Of a stretch of 54,473 nt of DNA, positions 9,184 to 19,499 are shown one piece after another; positions within the stretch are counted from its first letter, which is position 1, and each line of letters starts with the position of its first letter. The position numbers and the translations under genes were made by a program. The stretch is from Clostridiales bacterium DTU069 (lineage in GTDB: Bacteria > Bacillota > Clostridia > DSM-8532): positions 1-54,473 of the forward strand of contig LFRV01000113.1 of NCBI GenBank assembly GCA_001512485.1. The letters are read 5' to 3'. The notes below the pieces were generated by a model. The model had not been told where the DNA came from and made no database searches. It was given only the letters and a program-made list of their open reading frames with translations.

Positions 9184-9927
9184 GTGGCTGTAAGGCGAAT
9201 AAAAATAATAGTTGAATACAACGGCACCGGATATCATGGGTGGCAGGTCCAAAATAACGCACATACGATCCAGGCTGAAATTGAAAATGCGATATTTGCA
9301 ATAACGGGAGAAAAAGTGCGTGTTACCGGAGCCGGCAGAACGGACGCCGGTGTTCATGCATATGGTCAGACGGCGCATTTCGACACTGAATCGGCGATTC
9401 CGGCCGATAAGTTTCAATACGCTCTTAATGCTGTTCTTCCGAAAGATATAGCCGTTATATCTTCAGAAGAAGCCGGGCCCGGGTTTCATGCAAGATATTC
9501 CGCGACAAGCAAAACATATCAGTATAAGGTTATTAACCGGATAACCAGATCGCCGCTGGCTGAAAATATGGCATGGCATATTCCCGAACCGCTTGACTTT
9601 GACCAAATGGCAGCAGCGTCTTCATTTTTTCTTGGCACTCACGACTTTTCTTCATTCTGCTCAAGCGGCCATAACATATCAAATTTCACAAGAACAATTA
9701 CCGTATCGCAGTGGAGCCGTGATGGTGATTACCTTGTATATACGATTCGGGGCAATGGTTTTTTGTATAAAATGGTCAGGATTATTGTCGGAACAATGGT
9801 GGAAATAGGTTTGGGGAAAAGATCACCGGCTGCAGTGCCTGAACTGTTGGCAGACAAGGAAAGGAAAAAGTCCGGGATCACCGCTCCTCCATACGGGCTT
9901 TATCTTGTCAGAGTTGATTATGATTAG
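9184..9927 (+). CDS. truA: tRNA pseudouridine(38-40) synthase TruA
   Basis: About 247 aa. Converts uridines 38-40 in the tRNA anticodon arm to pseudouridine. The catalytic motif GAGRTDAGVHA carries the nucleophile Asp54; other family blocks are YNGTGYHGWQVQ, FHARYSATSKTYQY and GNGFLYKMVRIIVGTMVEIG. ATG 9178 directly abuts GGAGG (9173-9177) and is too close, so GTG 9184, 6 bp downstream of the ribosome site, is the likelier start and gives the usual N-terminus MAVRRIKIIVEYNG. In many Firmicutes truA follows the ecfA/ecfT genes and precedes rplM; here its neighbours are a GNAT gene and a small unknown gene. Confidence 0.97.
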   Translation: MAVRRIKIIVEYNGTGYHGWQVQNNAHTIQAEIENAIFAITGEKVRVTGAGRTDAGVHAYGQTAHFDTESAIPADKFQYALNAVLPKDIAVISSEEAGPGFHARYSATSKTYQYKVINRITRSPLAENMAWHIPEPLDFDQMAAASSFFLGTHDFSSFCSSGHNISNFTRTITVSQWSRDGDYLVYTIRGNGFLYKMVRIIVGTMVEIGLGKRSPAAVPELLADKERKKSGITAPPYGLYLVRVDYD

Positions 9928-9958
9928 AAAATATAATATAAAAAGGAGCTTTGGGGAA

Positions 9959-10216
9959 ATGAAACTTCAAGCTAAAATAATTAAAGGGACAAAGACGCTT
10001 GCCGAAGACGAACTTATTTTCAGCGAACAGGGAAGCTTTCAAAAACAACTTGAGCAGTGTTTCGTAGATCTGTGCAAAAAAATGGAAATATCCGTTCCGA
10101 TATGGCTTAAGAAAAATACGAGAGAGTTTGTCAGGTTCGGAAGGACATCGTTTAACAGCGATCAATTCTTGGAACCTATTGATTTTGATCGGTTTGAAAT
10201 AAGGTTTATCAAATAA
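9959..10216 (+). CDS. Hypothetical 85-aa protein downstream of truA
   Basis: A small basic protein that I do not recognise. It begins MKLQAKIIKGTKTLAEDE and ends FDRFEIRFIK; no cysteines needed for metal binding, no TM segment. Several in-frame starts exist further upstream (overlapping the end of truA), but AAGGAG near 9942-9947 points to ATG 9959. It is probably co-transcribed with truA. The alternation of beta-like segments and the phrase FVRFGRTSFNSDQFLEPIDFDRFEI suggest a compact globular fold; no function is proposed. Confidence 0.65.
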   Translation: MKLQAKIIKGTKTLAEDELIFSEQGSFQKQLEQCFVDLCKKMEISVPIWLKKNTREFVRFGRTSFNSDQFLEPIDFDRFEIRFIK

Positions 10217-10301
10217 ATATTTATTTGTTAAAATTCGCGTAATAAAAAAATGGCTCCTTTAACCGGTAAATAGAGGAAAAAATGTAAAAATAAAAAAAGC
10301 A

Positions 10302-10330
10302 TTGACTTTGATAATGTGGTGTGATAGAAT
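10302..10330 (+). promoter_or_regulatory. Sigma-A promoter of rpoBC
   Basis: TTGACT (10302-10307), a 17-bp spacer and TAGAAT (10325-10330). The start point would be near 10337, leaving a leader of about 370 nt before rpoB. A second TATAAT at 10422-10427 lacks a good -35. Confidence 0.7.
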
Positions 10331-10446
10331 TATATACTGCATTATCATATTGTGTCCAGGCATACCTATTCAAGGAAATATTTTTTTTGTTTATTATAAC
10401 ACATATATGCAAAGGGTACAATATAATCTAGGCAAATTTACAACCA

Positions 10447-10618
10447 AAAAATAGATTGGGAGAATGATAGTATTTGAACTATTATGGATTAACCTTATAA
10501 CCACATGAAAGAGATTAGGTCCAGCAAATTTAGTACTCGTTTTCCTAGTCTATTTTTGTTGTTTATTTAATTTTATACAGGTAATGAATTACATAAGCTT
10601 ATTCCCGCAAGGGATAAG
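10447..10618 (+). ncRNA. Candidate structured rpoB leader
   Basis: AAAAATAGATTGGGA (10447-10461) can pair along 15 positions (two G-U) with 10543-10557, enclosing hairpins at 10464-10485 (8-bp stem, 6-nt loop) and about 10486-10502. A competing hairpin pairs GATTAGG (10513-10519) with CCTAGTC (10544-10550), directly before a T-rich run, so a two-state switch is conceivable. A third hairpin at 10598-10618 has a GCAA tetraloop. I do not recognise it as the rplJ (L10) leader, a T-box or a common riboswitch. Confidence 0.4.
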
Positions 10619-10705
10619 ATATCCTTAATATATTATATACACTACTATCCGTATTATTCTATATGGCTGTAATTGATAACACAAAGCTTTATGAGGTGAT
10701 AATGG

Positions 10706-13700
10706 ATGATGGTACATCCTGTACAATTGGGAAAGACAACCAGAATGAGTTACTCAAAAATCAATGAAGTCCTTGAAATGCCAAATCTGATTGAAATCCA
10801 GAAAAATTCTTATCAATGGTTCTTGGATGAAGGCCTTAGGGAAGTTCTGAGAGATGTTTCCCCGATAACCGATTATACCGGGAATCTTGTTATGGAGTTC
10901 ATTGATTATTCACTCGATGAAAACATAAAGTATTCGGTAGAGGAATGCAAGGAACGGGATACTACATATTCCGCTCCGTTAAAAGTCAAGGTTCGTTTAA
11001 TTAACAAGGAAACCGGCGAAGTGAAGGAACAGGAAATATTTATGGGCGATTTCCCGTTGATGACCGAAACCGGAACATTTGTTATAAACGGAGCGGAACG
11101 CGTCATAGTAAGCCAGCTTGTCCGTTCGCCAGGTATTTATTACTCCATGGATCGTGACAAGACAGGGAAAAAGCTGTATTCGAATACGGTTATTCCGAAC
11201 AGGGGAGCATGGCTTGAGTACGAAACCGATTCGAACAACGTCGTATCGGTTAGAATTGATCGTACGAGAAAGTTGCCTATCACGGTTTTCTTAAGGGCTC
11301 TTGGATACGGAACAGACGCGCAGTTGATTCAGCTTTTCGGCGAGGATGAAAAACTCCTTGCAACGATTCAGAAAGACAATACAAAAAGCGAAGAAGAAGG
11401 GCTGCTGGAAGTATATAAACGCCTGCGTCCCGGGGAACCGCCGACTGTCGAAAGCGCCAGTACTTTGCTTAACAATCTTTTTTTTGATCCTAAGCGTTAC
11501 GACCTTTCGAAGGTAGGGCGTTACAAATTCAATAAGAAACTGGCTCTTGCCTACAGGATATGGGGTAAATTCGCCGCCGATGACATACACGACGGTCAGA
11601 CAGGAAAACTAATTGTTAAAAAAGGTCACGTTATTTCCGAGGAAGCCGCGTGGAAAATCCAGAATTCCGGTGTTAATGTGGTAAACCTTGATATAAACGG
11701 CAAAATAGTGAAAGTTATCGGAAACAATACCGTTGACATACAGGGTTATATAAACTTTGACGCTTCTTCTGTGGGAATTACCGAGAAGGTTAATTATGGA
11801 GTGCTTAAGCAGATTTTGGATGAATACTCCAGTGACGAAGATATAAAAACCGCCATCATCTATAACAAAGATCTGCTTATTCCGAAAAATATAACCGTTG
11901 AAGATATTGTCGCGTCCGTGAGCTATATTTTTGGCCTTGATGACGGTATTGGCACACTTGACGATATTGATCATCTTGGAAACAGGCGGTTGCGCTCCGT
12001 AGGCGAACTCCTTCAGAACCAGTTCCGTATAGGGCTTGCGAGAATGGAACGCGTTGTACGCGAGAGAATGACAATACAAGATATTGATATTGTTACGCCG
12101 CAGGCACTGATTAATATCCGTCCGGTAGCTGCCGCAATCAAGGAATTTTTCGGAAGTTCTCAGCTTTCGCAGTTCATGGATCAGACGAATCCGTTGGCTG
12201 AACTTACGCATAAGCGCAGGTTGAGCGCTCTCGGTCCCGGAGGCCTTTCCCGTGAAAGGGCGGGGTTTGAAGTTCGTGACGTTCACCATTCCCACTACGG
12301 ACGCATGTGTCCGATAGAGACCCCTGAAGGCCCGAATATCGGCCTGATTGGTTCCCTCAGTACTTATGCCCGCGTTAACGAGTACGGGTTCATAGAGGCG
12401 CCGTATCGGAAGGTCGATAAGAAAACGAACCGTGTTACGAATGAGGTCGTTTACATGACCGCCGATGAAGAAGACGGGTATATTATTGCCGAAGCTAACG
12501 AGCCGCTGGATGAAGAAGGGCATTTCCTGGGCAAACGCATAGGATGCCGGTTCCAGGATGAAATAATTGAAGTGAGCCCGGATCGCGTCGACTACATGGA
12601 TGTATCGCCGAAGCAACTGGTTTCGGTTGCTACCGCTATGATTCCTTTTTTGGAGAATGACGACGCAAACAGGGCATTGATGGGTTCCAACATGCAGCGC
12701 CAGGCGGTGCCGCTGATCAAAACGGAGGCCCCGATAATTGCGACGGGAATAGAATACAAAGCAGCGAGGGATTCGGGCGTAGTTAAGATTTGCCAGAACG
12801 ACGGCGTTGTAGAAAAAGTCACGGCTAATGAAATTGTAGTTCTCCGCGATGATGGTATAAGAGACTATTATAAGTTATTGAAATACCAGCGTTCGAACCA
12901 GGGAACATGCATAAACCAGCGCCCGATTGTAAAAAAAGGCGAGAGGGTAAGCGCGGGTGATGTTATTGCCGATGGACCGTCAACCTGTCAGGGGGAAATT
13001 TCGCTTGGCAAGAACATACTGGTAGGGTTTATGACATGGGAAGGCTACAATTATGAGGATGCTATCCTGATTAGCGAAGAACTGGCCAGAGATGATGTGT
13101 ATACATCAATTCATATAGAAGAATATGAATCAGAGGCCCGCGATACAAAGCTTGGTCCCGAAGAAATCACACGCGACATACCTAATGTCAGTGAAGACAC
13201 CTTGAAGGACCTTGATGAAAGAGGAATTATCAGAATAGGCGCCGAAGTGCGCGCCGGCGATGTGCTGGTCGGGAAAGTTACCCCGAAGGGTGAAACCGAA
13301 CTTACGGCCGAAGAGCGATTGCTGCGTGCAATATTCGGTGAAAAGGCGAGGGAAGTCCGTGATACGTCGTTAAGGATCCCTCACGGTGAATCGGGTATCG
13401 TTGTCGATGTAAAGGTATTTACCCGTGAACACGGGGATGAACTGCCGCCCGGTGTAAACCAGTTGGTGCGCGTTTATGTCGCACAGAAAAGAAAAATATC
13501 GGTCGGTGATAAAATGGCCGGCCGTCATGGCAACAAAGGCGTTATATCGCGTATTCTGCCGATAGAGGATATGCCGTTCCTGCCGGACGGAACCCCGCTT
13601 CAGATCGTTCTTAACCCGTTGGGTGTTCCTTCGCGTATGAATATCGGACAGGTGCTCGAAACTCATCTTGGCTACGCGGCGAAGGTACTGGGATGGAAGG

Positions 13701-14449
13701 TAGCTACTCCGGTATTTGACGGGGCGAATGAAAACGATATAATAGAAACGCTTAAAATGGCCGGTTTGCCGGAAGACGGGAAAACAATCCTGTATGACGG
13801 GCGTACGGGTGAGCCTTTCGACAGCCGCGTAACGGTTGGTTATATGTACTTCCTGAAACTTGCTCACCTTGTTGACGATAAAATACATGCCCGTTCAACA
13901 GGACCTTATTCTCTTGTAACACAGCAGCCTTTAGGCGGAAAAGCGCAGTTTGGCGGCCAGCGTTTCGGAGAAATGGAAGTTTGGGCTCTCGAAGCATACG
14001 GTGCCGCATACAGCTTGCAGGAAATACTTACCGTAAAATCCGATGATGTTGTCGGCCGTGTTAAGACCTATGAGGCTATAGTCAAGGGTGAAAATGTCCC
14101 CGAGCCGGGCATCCCCGAGTCGTTTAAGGTGCTTATGAAAGAGCTCCAAAGCCTCGCGCTTGATGTGAAGGTATTCAGTGAAGAACGTGAGGAAATTGAA
14201 ATCAGGGAATCGGTTGACGATGATCTCGAGGAACTCGATGTAAACATAGAGGGACGTGAAGACGAGGTGTTAGGCGTTCAGAACGAGAATTACGATGAAT
14301 GCTCTGACTTCACTGATAGCGATTTCACTGTGGATGTGGATTTTGACAGTTTCGAAAACGCCGAAGAGCTTGATGAAGATGCTGTTGACGAATTGTTTGC
14401 CGTAGAAGACGACGAAGATATTATTATCGATGACGATGATGACATATAG
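10706..14449 (+). CDS. rpoB: RNA polymerase beta subunit
   Basis: 1247 aa. Forms the catalytic core of RNA polymerase with RpoC. Start ATG 10706 or 10709, preceded by [14 protein letters not shown] is the usual clostridial beginning. The rifampicin region is wild type: [16 protein letters not shown] with Asp near 492, then the conserved [14 protein letters not shown]. Later conserved blocks include RHGNKGVIS and [20 protein letters not shown]. The last 80 or so residues form a very acidic tail ending in a run of five Asp and an Ile. Transcribed together with rpoC (14-bp gap). Unusually, rplJ-rplL are not upstream; a long leader and own promoter take their place. Confidence 0.99.
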   Translation: MMVHPVQLGKTTRMSYSKINEVLEMPNLIEIQKNSYQWFLDEGLREVLRDVSPITDYTGNLVMEFIDYSLDENIKYSVEECKERDTTYSAPLKVKVRLINKETGEVKEQEIFMGDFPLMTETGTFVINGAERVIVSQLVRSPGIYYSMDRDKTGKKLYSNTVIPNRGAWLEYETDSNNVVSVRIDRTRKLPITVFLRALGYGTDAQLIQLFGEDEKLLATIQKDNTKSEEEGLLEVYKRLRPGEPPTVESASTLLNNLFFDPKRYDLSKVGRYKFNKKLALAYRIWGKFAADDIHDGQTGKLIVKKGHVISEEAAWKIQNSGVNVVNLDINGKIVKVIGNNTVDIQGYINFDASSVGITEKVNYGVLKQILDEYSSDEDIKTAIIYNKDLLIPKNITVEDIVASVSYIFGLDDGIGTLDDIDHLGNRRLRSVGELLQNQFRIGLARMERVVRERMTIQDIDIVTPQALINIRPVAAAIKEFFGSSQLSQFMDQTNPLAELTHKRRLSALGPGGLSRERAGFEVRDVHHSHYGRMCPIETPEGPNIGLIGSLSTYARVNEYGFIEAPYRKVDKKTNRVTNEVVYMTADEEDGYIIAEANEPLDEEGHFLGKRIGCRFQDEIIEVSPDRVDYMDVSPKQLVSVATAMIPFLENDDANRALMGSNMQRQAVPLIKTEAPIIATGIEYKAARDSGVVKICQNDGVVEKVTANEIVVLRDDGIRDYYKLLKYQRSNQGTCINQRPIVKKGERVSAGDVIADGPSTCQGEISLGKNILVGFMTWEGYNYEDAILISEELARDDVYTSIHIEEYESEARDTKLGPEEITRDIPNVSEDTLKDLDERGIIRIGAEVRAGDVLVGKVTPKGETELTAEERLLRAIFGEKAREVRDTSLRIPHGESGIVVDVKVFTREHGDELPPGVNQLVRVYVAQKRKISVGDKMAGRHGNKGVISRILPIEDMPFLPDGTPLQIVLNPLGVPSRMNIGQVLETHLGYAAKVLGWKVATPVFDGANENDIIETLKMAGLPEDGKTILYDGRTGEPFDSRVTVGYMYFLKLAHLVDDKIHARSTGPYSLVTQQPLGGKAQFGGQRFGEMEVWALEAYGAAYSLQEILTVKSDDVVGRVKTYEAIVKGENVPEPGIPESFKVLMKELQSLALDVKVFSEEREEIEIRESVDDDLEELDVNIEGREDEVLGVQNENYDECSDFTDSDFTVDVDFDSFENAEELDEDAVDELFAVEDDEDIIIDDDDDI

Positions 14450-14463
14450 GAGGGTTGCTGGCT

Positions 14464-17400
14464 GTGTTTGAATTGACCAATTTTGATGCAATACGTATTG
14501 GTTTGGCTTCTCCGGAGAAAATACGCGAATGGTCGCGCGGGGAAGTGAAAAAACCTGAAACGATAAACTATAGAACCCTTAAGCCTGAAAGAGACGGGCT
14601 GTTTTGTGAAAGAATATTCGGTCCTACCCGCGACTGGGAATGCCACTGCGGAAAGTATAAACGCATAAGATACAAGGGCATAGTCTGCGATCGCTGCGGA
14701 GTCGAGGTTACGCGTTCAAAAGTGCGCCGCGAAAGAATGGGGCACATCGAGCTTGCAGCTCCGGTATCGCATATTTGGTATTTCAAGGGCATTCCAAGCA
14801 GGATGGGGCTTTTGTTGGATATGTCGCCGAGGGCGCTTGAGAAAATACTGTATTTCGCTTCATATGTTGTGATAGATCCCGGACAGACCCCGTTATCAAA
14901 GAAACAGGTTCTGAATGAAAGGGAATACCGTGACAGTATCGAGAAATTCGGGAACAATTTCCGTGCCGGGATGGGTGCCGAATCGATAAAAGAACTGTTA
15001 ATGGAAATTGATCTTGACGAGCTTTCGGATGAGCTGCGAAATGAGGTTGAAGAATCGAGCGGCCAGAAAAAAATTCGTGCGATTAAAAGGCTTGAAGTGG
15101 TTGAAGCCTTCCGTCAATCCGGAAACAGGCCGGAGTGGATGATTCTCGACGTCATTCCCGTTATACCTCCCGAGTTAAGACCAATGGTGCAGCTTGACGG
15201 CGGACGCTTTGCGACATCCGATTTGAACGACCTGTACCGCAGGGTTATAAACAGGAATAACCGTCTGAAAAGGCTTTTGGATCTCGGAGCGCCGGAAATA
15301 ATAGTACGCAACGAGAAAAGAATGCTCCAGGAGGCGGTTGACGCGCTGATAGACAATGGCCGCCGCGGAAGACCGGTTACCGGACCGGGGAACCGGCCTT
15401 TGAAATCCCTTTCCGACATGCTTAAGGGAAAACAGGGACGATTCCGCCAGAACCTCCTCGGAAAGCGTGTCGATTATTCGGGACGTTCGGTTATAGTTGT
15501 CGGTCCCGACTTGAAGATATACCAGTGCGGATTGCCGAAGGAAATGGCCCTTGAACTGTTTAAGCCGTTTGTCATGAAAAAGCTTGTTGAAAAAGGGCTC
15601 GCGCATAACATAAAAAGCGCAAAAAGAATGGTGGAACGTGTCCGCACCGAGGTCTGGGATGTGCTCGAGGAAGTGATAAAAGAGCATCCCGTTCTTTTAA
15701 ACCGCGCTCCTACGCTGCATCGCCTCGGAATCCAGGCTTTTGAACCGGTTTTGGTCGAGGGCAGGGCTCTTAAACTGCATCCCCTCGTATGTACTGCGTA
15801 TAACGCGGACTTTGACGGTGACCAGATGGCCGTGCACGTACCGCTGTCGGCTGAGGCACAGGCGGAAGCAAGATTTCTTATGCTTTCCGCAAACAACCTG
15901 TTAAAACCGCAGGATGGTAAACCTGTTACCGTTCCGACGCAGGACATGGTTCTAGGCACGTACTACCTGACAATTGAAAAAGAAGGGGCATTAGGCGAGG
16001 GTAAGGTTTTTTCATCGCCGGAAGAGGCGATAATGGCCTATGATAACGGTTATGTGTCGCTCCAGGCGCGTATAAAGGTCCGGATTTCGAAGGAAATTGA
16101 CGGTGTGAGAAAATCAAAAGTAGTTCAAACAACGGTCGGCAAGCTCATATTCAACGATGCTCTTCCGCAGAATCTTGGTTTTGTCGACAGAAGCGATCCG
16201 GAACACGAACTCGATCTTGAAGTTGATTTTCTCGTATCGAGAAAAGAGCTTGCAAAGATTGTTGAACGCTGCATAAAGGTAAACGGGGCTCATATGACTG
16301 CTATTGTACTGGATAAGATAAAGGAACTCGGTTTCAAATACTCAACCAAAGGAGCCATTACGATAGGTATTTCCGATATGATAATTCCCGAGGTAAAACA
16401 AAAATTCCTCGAGGAAACGGATAAAAAGATTGAGACGATAACAAAGCAGTACCGCCGCGGAATGATAACTGAAGACGAGAGGAAATCCGCCGTTGTAAAC
16501 GCGTGGAACAAGGCGACGGAGGACGTAAAAAACGCGCTGATTGCCGGAATGGATAAATTTAACCCCGTATTTATGATGTCGAATTCCGGGGCGCGCGGAA
16601 ACGTAAACCAGATAAGGCAATTGGCCGGAATGCGCGGGCTCATGGCTGATACTTCAGGTGAAACGATTGAGATTCCGATTCGTTCGAACTTCAGAGAGGG
16701 CCTCAGCGTTTTGGAATACTTCATATCCACGCACGGAGCGCGTAAAGGTTTGGCGGATACCGCATTAAGGACAGCCGACTCCGGTTATCTCACGCGACGA
16801 TTGGTTGACGTAAGCCAGGATGTTATTGTCAGGGAAAAGGACTGCGGAACGGATGAGGGCATCACGGTAACGGACATCGTGACGAGCGGCGAAACTATTG
16901 AAACGCTTGAAGAACGCATAACAGGGCGTTATGCGGCCGAAGATATAGTTCATCCTGAAACGAAAGAGATATTGGTAAAGCATCATGAGCTTATTGACGA
17001 CAATATTGCGAAGAAAATTACAAATGCCGGAATTAAAAAGGCAAGAATACGCTCGGTGCTGACTTGCCGGACAAGGACGGGCGTTTGTTCAAAATGCTAC
17101 GGTATTAACCTTGCGACAGGCGAAGAATGCAATGTCGGTGAAGCGGTGGGCATTATTGCGGCCCAATCGATAGGCGAGCCCGGAACACAGTTGACAATGC
17201 GCACTTTCCATACCGGAGGTGTCGCCGGGGAAGATATTACGCAGGGTCTCCCCCGTGTTGAAGAGCTGTTTGAAGCAAGGAAACCAAAAGGCCTTGCAAT
17301 AATATCGGAAATAAGCGGAACCGTTACTTTGAGGGAAACAAAGAAAAAACGTGAAGTAGTTGTCACGAACGAATCCGGTGACAGCCATACGTATTTGATC

Positions 17401-18021
17401 CCGTATGGTTCAAGGCTTAAAGTATCCGACGGCGACGTTATTGAAGCAGGGGATGAGCTTACCGAAGGTTCGGTAAATCCGCATGACATATTGAAAATAA
17501 AGGGACTTCATGCAGTCCAGTCGTACCTGCTTCGTGAAGTGCAGAAGGTTTACCGTTTGCAGGGTGTTGATATTAACGACAAACATATAGAGGTTATAGT
17601 CAGGCAAATGCTTAGGAAAGTAAAGGTCGATGATGCGGGTGACACTAATCTTCTGCCCGGCGGATTGGTCGATATGTTTGAATTTGAAGACGCAAACAGC
17701 GAAGCGGAGGCGAAAGGTCTCCGGAAAGCCGAAGGAAAAAGTGCCCTTCTTGGTATAACGAAAGCTTCTCTTGCTACCGATTCGTTCCTTTCGGCGGCAT
17801 CGTTCCAGGAAACCACAAGGGTTCTTACCGAGGCCGCTATTAAAGGAAAGGTTGATCCGTTGCTGGGTCTGAAAGAAAATGTGATAATCGGCAAACTGAT
17901 ACCGGCGGGTACGGGAATGAATATCTACCGTGAAGTTGAAATCGAACCCGGAATGCAGCAGCTAAGCGCTGTAAAAGAGCTTTACCTTGAAGAATTGTTA
18001 TCAAATTCTTTCGGATTTTAA
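14464..18021 (+). CDS. rpoC: RNA polymerase beta' subunit
   Basis: About 1185 aa. Carries the polymerase active site: [12 protein letters not shown] with metal-binding Asp449, Asp451 and Asp453. The N-terminal zinc site is CHCGKYKR...CDRCGVEV and the second zinc site is near [13 protein letters not shown]. The trigger-loop region reads [19 protein letters not shown] 14455 is in frame but only 1 bp from the AGGAGGG; GTG 14464 at 9-bp spacing gives the family N-terminus [20 protein letters not shown]. Length and domain order are standard for Clostridia, without the large lineage insertions of Proteobacteria. A strong terminator follows at 18074-18102; rpsL and rpsG are not downstream. Confidence 0.99.
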   Translation: MFELTNFDAIRIGLASPEKIREWSRGEVKKPETINYRTLKPERDGLFCERIFGPTRDWECHCGKYKRIRYKGIVCDRCGVEVTRSKVRRERMGHIELAAPVSHIWYFKGIPSRMGLLLDMSPRALEKILYFASYVVIDPGQTPLSKKQVLNEREYRDSIEKFGNNFRAGMGAESIKELLMEIDLDELSDELRNEVEESSGQKKIRAIKRLEVVEAFRQSGNRPEWMILDVIPVIPPELRPMVQLDGGRFATSDLNDLYRRVINRNNRLKRLLDLGAPEIIVRNEKRMLQEAVDALIDNGRRGRPVTGPGNRPLKSLSDMLKGKQGRFRQNLLGKRVDYSGRSVIVVGPDLKIYQCGLPKEMALELFKPFVMKKLVEKGLAHNIKSAKRMVERVRTEVWDVLEEVIKEHPVLLNRAPTLHRLGIQAFEPVLVEGRALKLHPLVCTAYNADFDGDQMAVHVPLSAEAQAEARFLMLSANNLLKPQDGKPVTVPTQDMVLGTYYLTIEKEGALGEGKVFSSPEEAIMAYDNGYVSLQARIKVRISKEIDGVRKSKVVQTTVGKLIFNDALPQNLGFVDRSDPEHELDLEVDFLVSRKELAKIVERCIKVNGAHMTAIVLDKIKELGFKYSTKGAITIGISDMIIPEVKQKFLEETDKKIETITKQYRRGMITEDERKSAVVNAWNKATEDVKNALIAGMDKFNPVFMMSNSGARGNVNQIRQLAGMRGLMADTSGETIEIPIRSNFREGLSVLEYFISTHGARKGLADTALRTADSGYLTRRLVDVSQDVIVREKDCGTDEGITVTDIVTSGETIETLEERITGRYAAEDIVHPETKEILVKHHELIDDNIAKKITNAGIKKARIRSVLTCRTRTGVCSKCYGINLATGEECNVGEAVGIIAAQSIGEPGTQLTMRTFHTGGVAGEDITQGLPRVEELFEARKPKGLAIISEISGTVTLRETKKKREVVVTNESGDSHTYLIPYGSRLKVSDGDVIEAGDELTEGSVNPHDILKIKGLHAVQSYLLREVQKVYRLQGVDINDKHIEVIVRQMLRKVKVDDAGDTNLLPGGLVDMFEFEDANSEAEAKGLRKAEGKSALLGITKASLATDSFLSAASFQETTRVLTEAAIKGKVDPLLGLKENVIIGKLIPAGTGMNIYREVEIEPGMQQLSAVKELYLEELLSNSFGF

Positions 18022-18073
18022 AAGGGCTGTCTAAAAAATTTTTTAACCCTAAGGGCAGCCGGAGCAATTTGCA

Positions 18074-18102
18074 AAAAAACGGCAGTTTAACTGCCGTTTT
18101 TT
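18074..18102. terminator. Bidirectional terminator after rpoC
   Basis: A perfect 12-bp stem (AAAAAACGGCAG/CTGCCGTTTTTT) with a 5-nt loop. It has runs of T on one side and A on the other, so it can stop rpoBC on the plus strand and the convergent Cys-rich gene on the minus strand. Confidence 0.92.
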
Positions 18103-18427
18103 ATACCCTGAACTTCCGCCACGGTCTTTTTTTAAATTTGGAGCAAGCTTTTTTCAGGCTGCCGTCGCATTTGCGGACCGAAAACATACTGCAGATTCCA
18201 TAGCTGCTGTTAGGCGAATCCGGCTCAAATTTAAAATGTATACAGTCGGAGCAGCGGTAATCCAGCCGCCTGTGAAAAGAATCCATTTCGAAGGCCATAA
18301 AACCTGAGCAATAGAAATCGGCGGATACTATGCCTTTATCACGGCATAATATTTCATTTCGAATACCTACCGAAATCCCTTTGATACAATTTTCACAGCA
18401 TTTGACGAGCAAAGCGCTTTTTTTCAT
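18101..18427 (-). CDS. Small cysteine-rich protein, probably metal-binding
   Basis: 108 aa with ten cysteines, several in pairs: CCENC near the N-terminus, CSDC in the middle and single cysteines elsewhere. The spacing suggests a zinc or iron-sulfur site. The C-terminus is strongly basic (CSKFKKRPWRKFRV). No TM segment or known domain. I recall similar uncharacterised proteins in other Clostridia, but no function is known to me. The stop lies at the bidirectional terminator shared with rpoC. Confidence 0.7.
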   Translation of the reverse strand: MKKSALLVKCCENCIKGISVGIRNEILCRDKGIVSADFYCSGFMAFEMDSFHRRLDYRCSDCIHFKFEPDSPNSSYGICSMFSVRKCDGSLKKACSKFKKRPWRKFRV

Positions 18428-18725
18428 CAGACCCCGACCTTAATATCCGTTAACCGGTTTTTTATCTTTGGAGACGCCTATCCGATAACAGTATTAAAAA
18501 CAACGGAAGAAATTGGTTAGGCTATACCAGGTATTATAACACAGGAAAGAACGGCACAGCACAGCATGGGAAATTAACTTGCCGCATATTATTATTGAAT
18601 GCTTTCAAACACGGTGTTAGCAAGGATTATTTTTTTTAAAGCATCGATAGATATTTCTTTTCATTTCCGGTAAAATGAAACTATAGTCTCATTAAGATTG
18701 TTTAAACATTATAAAGCGGGGTCCT

Positions 18726-19472
18726 ATGAAAAAAGTTTTAAACGGCTTTCAAATAAAGCTTATTGCAATAATATCAATGGTAATCGATCATACGGGAATC
18801 GTATTTTTCCCCGGGGTTATTGCGTTTAGAATTATCGGACGCATTGCGTTTCCTTTGTTTGCTTTTTTTATTACCGAAGGCTTCAGGCATACGCGTTCCG
18901 TTAAAAAATATATGTTCAGGCTTTTTTTATGTGCCGTCTTATTCCAAATCCCCGATTGGATTTTCGGTTCGGAAGAGATGCGCCGCATTTTTATCTCATG
19001 GGGCTGGGAATCCGTACCTTCGATAGACTATGAATTGAATATTTTTGCTACACTGTTTTTGGGTATTGCTGCGATTTCATTGTATGATAAGCTAAAGGAA
19101 AAACATATTGCGTATTCATGGCTCGCAGTGGCCGTGATAGCGACGGTTGCTCAAGTAATAGGCGCTGATTACGGGGCATACGGAGTTTTTTACATAATTG
19201 TCTTTTATATTGCCGAAAAGGATATAAGAAAAATGTTGATCGGGTGGACTATTCTTCATGCATTGTACGCGGCATATGAGGCGGCTTCTTCGTACGCGGT
19301 TTACGGCGTTTTTGCTTTTCCTCATTCCATCCAGCTTTATTCGCTGCTGTCAATCGGCATAATTGCGTTATATAATGGAGAACGGGGAAGGAAGATGAAG
19401 TACTTTTTCTATTTGTTCTACCCTCTCCATATGATAGTATTATATGTAATCGATGCGTTAATCTCGAAATAA
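18726..19472 (+). CDS. TraX family membrane protein
   Basis: 248 aa with about seven or eight hydrophobic segments. The N-terminal block FQIKLIAIISMVIDHTGIVF and the following RIIGRIAFPLFAFFITEGF are characteristic of the TraX family, whose F-plasmid member is linked to acetylation of pilin. Chromosomal TraX-like proteins in Firmicutes are common and their role is not established; membrane acyl transfer is a reasonable guess. GGGG precedes the ATG. The next gene begins 27 bp downstream with its own AGGGAGG, so the pair are likely co-transcribed. Confidence 0.85.
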   Translation: MKKVLNGFQIKLIAIISMVIDHTGIVFFPGVIAFRIIGRIAFPLFAFFITEGFRHTRSVKKYMFRLFLCAVLFQIPDWIFGSEEMRRIFISWGWESVPSIDYELNIFATLFLGIAAISLYDKLKEKHIAYSWLAVAVIATVAQVIGADYGAYGVFYIIVFYIAEKDIRKMLIGWTILHALYAAYEAASSYAVYGVFAFPHSIQLYSLLSIGIIALYNGERGRKMKYFFYLFYPLHMIVLYVIDALISK

Positions 19473-19499
19473 ATTGTCTTTATCAGGGAGGTAAATTAT

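Noticed and set aside
10337-10705. L10 (rplJ) leader or T-box before rpoB
   Set aside because: No T-box AGGGTGG sequence and no match to the L10 leader as I know it; kept only as an unassigned leader.
11609-12616. 335-aa antisense open frame inside rpoB
   Set aside because: Lies entirely opposite a highly conserved gene, has no ribosome site and no recognisable domain; a shadow of rpoB codon use.
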